Assembly (NCBI GenBank): GCA_946405675.1 | Contig: CAMJIC010000161.1 | Coordinates: 1 to 5,757, forward strand | Source: an uncultured Clostridia bacterium | GTDB lineage: Bacteria > Bacillota > Clostridia > Lachnospirales > Lachnospiraceae | Direction of reading: 5' to 3' | DNA: 5,757 bases | Position numbers and translations under genes: made by a program | Shown here: positions 1-5,035 of the stretch, piece after piece | Layout: the number at the start of each line of letters is the position of its first letter | Numbering within the stretch: the stretch's first letter is position 1 | Notes under the pieces: model-generated | What the model was told of the DNA's origin: nothing | What the model saw: only the letters and a program-made list of their open reading frames with translations | The model's database searches: none

Positions 1-1
1 C

Positions 2-970
2 ATGGATTCTAAGAATCTGCTTGAAGTAAAGAATCTGAAGAAGTACTTCCAGACTCCGAGGGGGCTTCTGCATGCTGTGGACAATGTGACCTTCAACATC
101 GAGAAGGGCAAGACGATCGGCATCGTCGGCGAGTCCGGCTGCGGCAAGTCCACCCTTGGAAAGACATTGATGCGCCTGCATCAGCCTACCTCCGGCGAGG
201 TAATGTTCAAGGATACGGATATCGCGAACATTTCCCTGAAGGAGTTCAAGAAGAAGTATCGTGCCAATATCCAGATGATCTTCCAGGATCCCTATGCGTC
301 GCTGGATCCGAGAATGAGCATCCTGCAGCTGATCGAGGAACCCATCAAGATCCATAACAAGGGCTTCTCCAAGGCGCAGGTCACGGAGAAGGCGCGGGAG
401 ATGATGGAGCTGGTGGGCCTTGCGAAGAGGCTGGAGAATGCCTATCCCCATGAGCTTGACGGCGGCCGCCGCCAGAGGATCGGGATTGCCCGCGCGCTTT
501 CCCTGAATCCGGAATTCATCGTCTGCGATGAGCCGGTATCGGCACTGGACGTGTCCATCCAGGCACAGGTGCTGAACCTCCTGCAGGATCTGCAGGAGCA
601 GAGGGGACTGACCTATATGTTCATCACCCACGATATGTCGGTCGTGAAGCATATCTCCGATGACATTGCGGTCATGTATCTGGGGCAGATGATCGAGAAG
701 TGCAGCGCGGACCGCATTTTCAAGGATACGATTCATCCGTATTCCCAGGCGCTCCTGTCCGCGATCCCGATCCCGAACGTACATGTGAAGCATGAGAGGA
801 TGGTGCTGAAGGGAGAGCTGACCTCCCCCATCGACCCGAAGCCCTGTTGCCGGTTCGCCCAGAGATGTCCTTACGCGACTGACAAGTGCCGCGCGGAGGA
901 ACCGGCCCTGAGAGAGCTGCTGCCGAACCATCTGGTCGCATGTCATTACGCGGAGAAGTTCGTGAAATAA
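2..970 (+). CDS. oppF: Oligopeptide/dipeptide ABC transporter ATP-binding protein (OppF/DppF type)
   Basis: This is the cytoplasmic ATPase subunit of a peptide-type ABC importer, which normally pairs with an OppD-like ATPase, two permeases and a lipoprotein binding protein. At 322 residues it has the usual length. Visible motifs, in order, are Walker A GESGCGKST (43-51), the Q-loop in IFQDPYASLDP (93-103), the signature region at 152-156, Walker B FIVCDEP (172-178), the SALD D-loop (180-183) and the H-loop histidine (210). The C-terminal oligopeptide-transporter extension starts near HPY (245-247) and carries the conserved cysteine set (283, 289, 296, 314). The signature reads LDGGR instead of LSGGQ. 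From memory this variant recurs in clostridial OppF proteins, so it is probably not damage. The ATG lies at the window edge, so its ribosome binding site and any partner genes upstream are not visible. A terminator follows, so this is the last gene of its operon. The substrate cannot be told from the sequence. Confidence 0.95.
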   Translation: MDSKNLLEVKNLKKYFQTPRGLLHAVDNVTFNIEKGKTIGIVGESGCGKSTLGKTLMRLHQPTSGEVMFKDTDIANISLKEFKKKYRANIQMIFQDPYASLDPRMSILQLIEEPIKIHNKGFSKAQVTEKAREMMELVGLAKRLENAYPHELDGGRRQRIGIARALSLNPEFIVCDEPVSALDVSIQAQVLNLLQDLQEQRGLTYMFITHDMSVVKHISDDIAVMYLGQMIEKCSADRIFKDTIHPYSQALLSAIPIPNVHVKHERMVLKGELTSPIDPKPCCRFAQRCPYATDKCRAEEPALRELLPNHLVACHYAEKFVK

Positions 971-1007
971 AGGCGGCAGGCCAATGATCCATACAGAAGA
1001 GGATATA

Positions 1008-1041
1008 AGCCCCGGCAGTCAGATCGGCTGTCGGGGCTTTT
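1008..1041 (+). terminator. Intrinsic terminator after oppF
   Basis: A 13-pair stem, AGCCCCGGCAGTC (1008-1020) with GGCTGTCGGGGCT (1026-1038), includes two G-T pairs. It has a 5-base loop and is followed by a short T run (1038-1041). It lies 38 bases after the oppF stop codon and has the form of a Rho-independent terminator on the plus strand. The T run is short, but the stem is GC-rich. A near copy occurs at 2169-2199. Confidence 0.85.
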
Positions 1042-1064
1042 GGCGATCACATCTCACCGGTTCG

Positions 1065-1120
1065 CATATTGCGTTACAGGTAACGCCTGCTGGCAGGGGC
1101 GTGACCTGTAACCATACTGC
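1065..1120. repeat. Palindromic element flanked by short direct repeats
   Basis: The core (1073-1112) is a 40-base imperfect palindrome. The outer arms GTTACAGGT (1073-1081) and ACCTGTAAC (1104-1112) are perfect inverted copies. After one A-G mismatch, ACGCC (1083-1087) pairs with GGCGT (1098-1102). Each end is also a smaller palindrome: GTTACAGGTAAC at 1073-1084, and GTGACCTGTAAC at 1101-1112. Directly abutting the core are CATATTGC (1065-1072) and CATACTGC (1113-1120), which match at 7 of 8 positions. No T tract follows, so it is not an ordinary terminator. It could be a REP/MITE-like mobile repeat with a target duplication, a double operator site, or chance. The pattern is seen directly; its role is unknown. 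Confidence 0.55.
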
Positions 1121-1186
1121 ATAAAAGATTGGAAAAGCAAAAACAATACTTGATTTTAAGGCGTAAATGCCGATACTAAAATAGGA

Positions 1187-1194
1187 GAAGGAGG
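1187..1194 (+). promoter_or_regulatory. Strong ribosome binding site for the AAA-ATPase-like remnant
   Basis: GAAGGAGG ends 8 bases before the ATG at 1203. This near-consensus Shine-Dalgarno sequence fixes the start of the truncated ORF and shows that translation initiation into the remnant is intact. Confidence 0.8.
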
Positions 1195-1202
1195 AAAGGG
1201 CG

Positions 1203-1466
1203 ATGACAAGAAAGCTTCCGATTGGAATTCAGGGTTTTAAAGGCCTCAGGAATGATGGTTACCAATATGTGGATAAAACAGAATATATTTATCGTCTGGT
1301 TCATGAAGGCAAGCCCTATTTTCTGAGCCGTCCGAGGCGGTTTGGGAAGAGTCTTCTTCTCTCCACCATGAAAGCATACTGGGAGGGAAAGAAAGAACTG
1401 TTTGCCGGCTTGCGCATAATGAACCATTTTCAGGAAGACTTTATAGAAAGAGAATGCCATGATTGA
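1203..1466 (+). pseudogene. Truncated AAA-ATPase-like / DUF1703 family protein, N-terminal remnant
   Basis: The first 70 residues match, as I remember the family, the N-terminus of AAA-ATPase-like proteins that carry a C-terminal PD-(D/E)XK nuclease-like DUF1703 domain. Hallmarks are LPIGIQGF (5-12), YVDKTEYIY (22-30), the lead-in HEGKPYFLSRPRR (34-46) and the P-loop-like FGKSLLLST (47-55). Family members usually run to more than 500 residues; this ORF stops at 87. After GL at 69-70 (to base 1412) the sequence no longer resembles the family, and the last 17 codons look like upstream sequence of the next gene. It therefore seems to be a deletion remnant without the Walker B and nuclease parts. 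Family function is poorly known; a role in mobile or defence contexts is often suggested. The stop overlaps the start of the tyrosine phosphatase by 8 bases in a different frame, so its translation could feed that gene. It is AT-richer than oppF, which suggests a different origin. Confidence 0.8.
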
Positions 1467-2157
1467 TATTCATTGTCATATATTGTACGGGGTAGATGAT
1501 GGTTCGCCTGATTATGAAACCAGCTGCAGGATGGTGGATTGCCTGGCGGACGAGGGCGTGAGCGCAATCATTGCAACGCCGCATTACAGGCATCAGATGT
1601 TTTCTTATCCTGTGCAGCGGATTGAGGACGCATTGACCAGGCTTTCCGCATATGCCGCGGGCAGACATGTCACTTTGTTTTCCGGATGCGAATACCATGT
1701 AAACCATGATATTTTCTCCCACCTGGAAAGTGGCAGGGTTCATACCCTCGCGGATTCGGATTACGTGCTCACTGAGTATTCTTATACCTCGGATCTGGCC
1801 AGGATTCTGGATTATACGGAAGAACTCGTTATGAGAGGATGGAGGCCGATCATTGCCCATGCCGAACGCTATGAAGTCTTTCAGAGGAGGCCGCGTTTGG
1901 CGGAGGAAGTGATCCATCAGGGCGCGCAGATTCAGGTCAACGCGGATTCTGTTCTTGGTCTGGATGGGCGGGGGATGAAAAAATGCGCCTTAAAGCTGCT
2001 GGATCTTGGACTCGTGGATTACGTCGCAAGTGATGCCCATGACCTGGATGAGCGGGCGCCGCATCTGGAGAAATGCTGTTCTCTGATCCGGAAAAGATAC
2101 GGGGAAGAGGCGGCTAAGATGCTGTTTGAAACGAATCCCCGGAAGATTCTGATGTGA
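1459..2157 (+). CDS. cpsB: PHP-family protein-tyrosine phosphatase of capsule/exopolysaccharide control (CpsB/YwqE/CapC type)
   Basis: This is a metal-dependent cytoplasmic phosphatase that, in this family, removes phosphate from the tyrosine tail of the CpsD-type kinase and so tunes polysaccharide length and output. The 232 residues form one PHP domain, close to the family length of about 240-255. Likely metal ligands follow the family pattern: DIHCH (3-7, His5 and His7), GVDDGS (11-16), ATPHY (39-43, His42), Glu78 in GCEYH, Glu106 in LTEYS, HAERY (134-138, His134) and SDAHD (191-195, Asp192 and His194). The start at 1459 gives the canonical MIDIHCH opening. Its Shine-Dalgarno is weak (AGAAAGAG at 1445-1452), and the start codon lies inside the end of the upstream remnant, pointing to translational coupling. 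Its presumed partner kinase is on the opposite strand about 2 kb away. No intrinsic terminator with a plus-strand T tract follows. Confidence 0.93.
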   Translation: MIDIHCHILYGVDDGSPDYETSCRMVDCLADEGVSAIIATPHYRHQMFSYPVQRIEDALTRLSAYAAGRHVTLFSGCEYHVNHDIFSHLESGRVHTLADSDYVLTEYSYTSDLARILDYTEELVMRGWRPIIAHAERYEVFQRRPRLAEEVIHQGAQIQVNADSVLGLDGRGMKKCALKLLDLGLVDYVASDAHDLDERAPHLEKCCSLIRKRYGEEAAKMLFETNPRKILM

Positions 2158-2164
2158 TGGCTTG

Positions 2165-2199
2165 AAAAAGCCCCGGCGGTCAGAACGACTGCCGAGGCT
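2165..2199 (-). terminator. Intrinsic terminator for the minus-strand polysaccharide unit
   Basis: Arms at 2169-2181 (AGCCCCGGCGGTC) and 2187-2199 (GACTGCCGAGGCT) pair over 13 positions with one mismatch and one G-T pair, around a 5-base loop. The A run at 2165-2169 becomes a T tract when read on the minus strand, so the hairpin best terminates the leftward genes, 37 bases beyond the stop of the lysine-rich protein gene. On the plus strand there is no T run, so it would be a poor terminator for cpsB. It matches the hairpin at 1008-1038 at 26 of 31 positions. Confidence 0.8.
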
Positions 2200-2235
2200 C
2201 AGGCATTCATGGACTGATCAGTATGACACATAAGA

Positions 2236-2886
2236 TCATTCCTTATAGACGATGTGGCCCTTGAAGCCGCCCTTCTTAAGCCTTTTTACGAGCTTTTTGA
2301 ACTCCTTTTTGGTCATCGCGCTGGCATAGACAATAATCTTGCCGGTGCATTTCTTGAATGCCTTTTTGCTGAACTGCGTTGCCTTCAGCTTCTCGCCCTT
2401 CTTCGCCTTGATCACAAACTTCTTCGTCTGTCTCGCTTTTTTTGACTTTGCGATGCTCGCACGAACCTTTGTATTTCCGGTAAGAAACATTGTAACCTTG
2501 TTACACTTTTTCTTAATCGCTCCAGTTGCGATCTCATCTACAGAATAAGTATTCCCCTTTTCGGAAATAACATTAGCAGTAATCAGAGCTTTCTTCCCGG
2601 TAACCTTAACCTTCGTGACCTTCACGCCGGTGCCATTCGCCCAACCCTCAACTGTTGTGTTCACATTTGGATGTGCGATCACATAGGTCTCGGGAGCTTC
2701 CGGCTGAACCGGAGCAGCAGGCGTTTCAGTAGCAGGCGTTTCGGTTTCAGGGGTCGTGACATATGTCAGCCCGCCGCCACCTCCGCCGCCTGTCGGGCTG
2801 CTGTTGGCAGCAAACGACGGAGCGACTGCCGAAACAGACAGGACTGCAGCAAGAAGAAGAGCGCTGAGCTTATTCTTGATATACAT
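2236..2886 (-). CDS. Small secreted lysine-rich protein with BspA/LRR_5-like C-terminal region
   Basis: The product is a 216-residue exported protein. The start at 2886 is chosen because it opens a clear signal peptide and follows a near-perfect ribosome binding site; the in-frame extension to 3036 looks non-coding. The signal peptide is about residues 1-26, with basic MYIKNK, a hydrophobic core and likely cleavage after SFA. A run of seven glycines (33-39) and a Thr/Pro/Glu linker (44-67) follow. The rest (about 80-216) is very basic, with short beta-like strands such as VTKVKVTGKKALITANV (90-106), and ends in a segment (175-216) with a KKAFKKC motif and a GGFKGHIVYK finish. That ending resembles, from memory, the last repeat of leucine-rich BspA-like surface proteins of Lachnospiraceae. 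There is no sortase motif, lipobox or catalytic motif. It is last in the minus-strand unit behind the LCP gene and could bind polysaccharide or wall anionic polymer by charge, but this is a guess. Confidence 0.85.
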   Translation of the reverse strand: MYIKNKLSALLLAAVLSVSAVAPSFAANSSPTGGGGGGGLTYVTTPETETPATETPAAPVQPEAPETYVIAHPNVNTTVEGWANGTGVKVTKVKVTGKKALITANVISEKGNTYSVDEIATGAIKKKCNKVTMFLTGNTKVRASIAKSKKARQTKKFVIKAKKGEKLKATQFSKKAFKKCTGKIIVYASAMTKKEFKKLVKRLKKGGFKGHIVYKE

Positions 2887-3127
2887 TGTGTATTCACCTC
2901 CTTTCCTTTGTTTTTTGATATGCGCAAAGCTCCGGAGAATCTTTCTTTCGCCAGTACCAAAAACGTCTGTGCTTCTGGAAAGAAGAGGGGATCCTTGCGT
3001 TATATGAGCAGCAGGCCTGTGCCGGGGTTTCCCCATGGCACGAGTGTCTGCGTGACTCCTTCATTGGTGTGAACTTCAACTCAATCAGAAGTTCTGCACA
3101 TCCACAAAAGTGACTCATGAACAGTTC
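2887..3127 (-). other. Long intergenic leader with stem-loops between LCP gene and secreted protein gene
   Basis: This 241-base gap separates two genes of the same direction. It holds a 7-base inverted repeat, GAACTTC (3071-3077) with GAAGTTC (3088-3094). It also holds a GC-rich hairpin in which GTGCC plus GGGG (3019-3027) pairs with CCCC plus GGCAC (3031-3041), with two unpaired bases. A third small hairpin, AGAAG/CTTCT around four bases, lies near 2972-2985. None is followed by a T tract in the minus direction, so I see no intrinsic terminator. I could not find a convincing promoter or match a known riboswitch consensus. It may be an attenuating or stabilising 5' leader, or simply spacer. 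Confidence 0.4.
2897..2905 (-). promoter_or_regulatory. Ribosome binding site that fixes the start of the lysine-rich secreted protein
   Basis: On the minus strand this reads AAAGGAGGT, nearly a full match to the 16S rRNA 3' end, about 10 bases before the ATG at 2886-2884. It decides against the longer in-frame start at 3036, which would put non-coding-like sequence ahead of the signal peptide. Confidence 0.85.
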
Positions 3128-4240
3128 CTACCAGATCTCAGTCTCTGCCTCCAGGCCATTCCAGTCAGAAAATTCATCGACCTTCAGGTCGCAAAGCTGC
3201 ACCATAATATCTGCAAGCGATGCTTCATTCACATAGAATTCGGTATGCTGCAGGCCGTCATCCAGCCTGGAACCGACCGTGGTCTCTCCCTCCGGAATAT
3301 GGATCCCAAGATCTTTACCGTCCTGGAACGTCTCCCGGATCTGGCCAAAATCATCGCCGTTCATGTTGGTGGTGACGGAATCTCCCAGGGAATCCGTGAT
3401 GTCTTTGAGGAAGTTCTTTTCTGACTTCACGCGGTCGATCACTTTGTCATAGACCGCTTCCATATAGGTTCTCTGCCGGCGCATCCGGGATTCATTTTCT
3501 CCGTCTCCGACGTCCATGCGGGCATGTAGATAGTTGTAAGCCTGTTCATCCGTGAGCGTTATCGTCTCTCCCATGACGAGAGAGGGATCCACTTTGGAAA
3601 AATCATCTTCTATCGTTACGGTCGCTCCGCCGATCACATGATTGAGCTTCGCGATCTCGTCCATCCCGATGGAATAGTAGCCGTTGACTGTCAGGTCGCC
3701 CAGCAGCCCGGAAACAGCTTCCACCGTATTCAGGCAGCTTTGCTGCTTGCTCGCGCCATACCAGTGGGAGGTGCAGATCTGGCCGTCATAACTGCTGACC
3801 GGGTCACCGTTGGCATCAAGTACCATCACTTCTGTGATGGTGTCACGGTTGAGCTGGAGGAAACCGTAGGTGTGATTGGTCTGATTCAGGATTGCAACCA
3901 GCAGGAAATCCGCCATGGAACCCTGATACGTCTCGTCCGTCGCGTTTTCATTGCCGCTGTGATCTGTTCCGATAAACAGATACGTCTTCAGCTTGTCTGT
4001 CACTTTGTATTCCAGATCGTTCAGGCTGACCCATTCCTCATTGAGCCCAAAGTCAAAATTTTCATCAGCCACAGAATCCGTGAACCATTCTTCCGAGGTT
4101 TCCGAGGTTTCCGATGTCTTCCCTTCTGTCCGGAAGGAGGGAATCTGCCGGTTATGGGTTTGATAGATCCCGAAGGAAAGCGAACAGATTAAGGCTGCGG
4201 ATACTGTGCAAAGGGTGATGACTCCTGCAGATTTCTTCAT
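3128..4240 (-). CDS. LytR-CpsA-Psr (LCP) family cell-wall glycopolymer ligase-like protein
   Basis: This is a membrane-anchored protein of the family that transfers undecaprenyl-phosphate-linked glycopolymers (teichoic acid, capsule) to peptidoglycan outside the cell. The 370 residues comprise one N-terminal membrane segment (about 5-26), a Ser/Thr/Glu-rich spacer (42-60) containing a TSETSETSE repeat, and an LCP domain from about 85 to 275. Landmarks are TYLFIGTDHSG (86-96), SMADFLLVAIL (108-118), LNRDTITEV (130-138) and the arginine-rich HARMDVGDGENESRMRRQR (239-257), whose Arg241, Arg252 and Arg255 fit the phosphate-binding arginines. Two motifs are non-standard: the usual RSDT-like stretch is SMADF, and the usual PRD is NRD. 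The key Asp111, Arg132 and Asp133 remain, so activity is plausible. The ATG lies 3 bases after the kinase stop, with AGGAAA inside the kinase 3' end as its likely ribosome binding site, implying tight co-expression with the polysaccharide genes. Confidence 0.9.
   Translation of the reverse strand: MKKSAGVITLCTVSAALICSLSFGIYQTHNRQIPSFRTEGKTSETSETSEEWFTDSVADENFDFGLNEEWVSLNDLEYKVTDKLKTYLFIGTDHSGNENATDETYQGSMADFLLVAILNQTNHTYGFLQLNRDTITEVMVLDANGDPVSSYDGQICTSHWYGASKQQSCLNTVEAVSGLLGDLTVNGYYSIGMDEIAKLNHVIGGATVTIEDDFSKVDPSLVMGETITLTDEQAYNYLHARMDVGDGENESRMRRQRTYMEAVYDKVIDRVKSEKNFLKDITDSLGDSVTTNMNGDDFGQIRETFQDGKDLGIHIPEGETTVGSRLDDGLQHTEFYVNEASLADIMVQLCDLKVDEFSDWNGLEAETEIW
4092..4118 (-). repeat. 9-base tandem repeat encoding a Ser-Glu-Thr spacer
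   Basis: TCCGAGGTT occurs at 4092-4100 and 4101-4109, with a third, imperfect copy at 4110-4118. It encodes the TSETSETSE stretch just outside the membrane segment of the LCP protein. The unit is a multiple of three, so copy number changes would alter only spacer length. Confidence 0.75.
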
Positions 4241-4243
4241 GGT

Positions 4244-5035
4244 TTATTTCCTGACATTCTTTTCCTCAAAGCTCAATTCTTCTTCATCTGAAGATGGCTC
4301 GTCCGCCTCATTTGTATCGCTGTAATGGCCATAATACTTACCGTAATAATTTCCGTAATACTTACCGTAATAATGGCCGTAGCGGCTGGCATCCATCTTG
4401 ACCTTGTTCAGCACCGCCCCCAGTATCCGGACACCGGAGCTTTCCAGCTGCCGTTTGGAATCCAGGACAGCACGGCTGCTGACATCACCCTGCGAGATCA
4501 CCAGAACGGCACCGTCGCAGTAATGGGCTTCAAGTACCGCGTCGATCGCGGCTGTGATCGGAGCGCAGTCGATCAGGACATAGTGATAATTGTTTCGTGC
4601 CAGCTTCAGAAGATCCGTGAAATATTTCTTCCCCAGGATCTCCGTCGGGTTCGGAACTCTTCTTCCGGAGAAAATGATGTCAACATTCGGCATGTTTGTG
4701 TGATAGAGCACATCCTCCATCTTTTTCTGTCCGGAAAGAAAATGGGAAAGACCGAAAATCTGCTTATGGAGTATGGATTTTACCCCATACTCCCTCATGA
4801 TGACCGATTTACGCATATCTGTGTCGATCACAAGCACAAGCTTTCCGGATTCTCCCATGGATCTTGCCAGATCCATGACGACGGTGCTTTTTCCTTCGTT
4901 CGGAGCGGTGCTGGTAAAGAGAATGGTTTTAATATCATCTCCGCAGAACTGGATATTTGTACGTAAAGCACGCAATGATTCCCGCATCGTGGAACTCATA
5001 TCATTTAATTTGGTCAATTCGACAGATTGTATCAT
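4244..5035 (-). CDS. cpsD: Bacterial tyrosine autokinase of exopolysaccharide/capsule synthesis (CpsD/CapB/YwqD type)
   Basis: This cytoplasmic BY-kinase is normally activated by its membrane partner of the Wzz/CpsC family and autophosphorylates a C-terminal tyrosine cluster to regulate polysaccharide assembly. The 263 residues show an N-terminal SSTMRESLRALRTNIQF region (14-30; equivalent to the oligomerisation helix), Walker A STAPNEGKST (42-51), Walker A' VLVIDTDMRKS (67-77) and Walker B YVLIDCAPI (152-160). The stretch SGRRVPNPTEIL (123-134) is also typical. Walker B reads DCAP where DTPP is commoner, a mild variant. The tail holds ten tyrosines between 219 and 238 in a YYGK/YYGN/YYGH pattern, then an acidic end. 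The ATG follows the stop of the upstream co-polymerase with no gap, and a likely ribosome binding site (AAAGG) lies in that gene's end. The separation of kinase and membrane activator into two proteins is the Gram-positive arrangement. Confidence 0.95.
   Translation of the reverse strand: MIQSVELTKLNDMSSTMRESLRALRTNIQFCGDDIKTILFTSTAPNEGKSTVVMDLARSMGESGKLVLVIDTDMRKSVIMREYGVKSILHKQIFGLSHFLSGQKKMEDVLYHTNMPNVDIIFSGRRVPNPTEILGKKYFTDLLKLARNNYHYVLIDCAPITAAIDAVLEAHYCDGAVLVISQGDVSSRAVLDSKRQLESSGVRILGAVLNKVKMDASRYGHYYGKYYGNYYGKYYGHYSDTNEADEPSSDEEELSFEEKNVRK
4323..4382 (-). repeat. 12-base tandem repeat encoding the kinase tyrosine tail
   Basis: Units CCATAATACTTA (4329-4340), CCGTAATAATTT (4341-4352), CCGTAATACTTA (4353-4364) and CCGTAATAATGG (4365-4376) are followed and preceded by partial copies. 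Each unit encodes four residues, mainly Tyr-Tyr-Gly plus Lys, Asn or His. Units alternate between two versions, as if a 24-base pair of units had duplicated. Unit gain or loss keeps the frame and would change the number of phosphorylatable tyrosines. Confidence 0.85.

Noticed and set aside
1150..1179. Possible promoter TTGATT (1150-1155) with TACTAA (1174-1179) ahead of the AAA-ATPase-like remnant
   Set aside because: The spacing is 18, but the -10 box matches the consensus at only three of six positions. It also sits very close to the ribosome binding site. It is plausible as the driver of the remnant and cpsB, but too weak to annotate.
1441..1917. Minus-strand ORF of 158 codons over cpsB
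   Set aside because: It is antisense to clear phosphatase motifs, has no recognisable domain, and is explained as a shadow of the real gene.
2767..2800. CAGCCCG/CGGGCTG inverted repeat inside the secreted protein gene
   Set aside because: It flanks the glycine-codon run within the coding region with a 20-base loop. It most likely reflects codon composition and chance.
2887..3036. N-terminal extension of the secreted protein to an ATG at 3036
   Set aside because: The extra 50 residues would precede a textbook signal peptide and its near-perfect ribosome binding site, and they include the hairpin region. Start at 2886 preferred.
2887..3127. Cyclic-di-GMP (GEMM) or other riboswitch upstream of the secreted protein gene
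   Set aside because: The context is suitable and there are hairpins, but the conserved GEMM-I pieces (GGCAAAC, and GGGACGCAAAGCC after a GAAA loop) are absent. I could match no other riboswitch consensus.
3638..4192. Plus-strand ORF of 184 codons over the LCP gene, and a similar one at 4325-4966 over the kinase
   Set aside because: Both lie opposite well-supported genes with intact family motifs. Neither shows a convincing domain or start signal.
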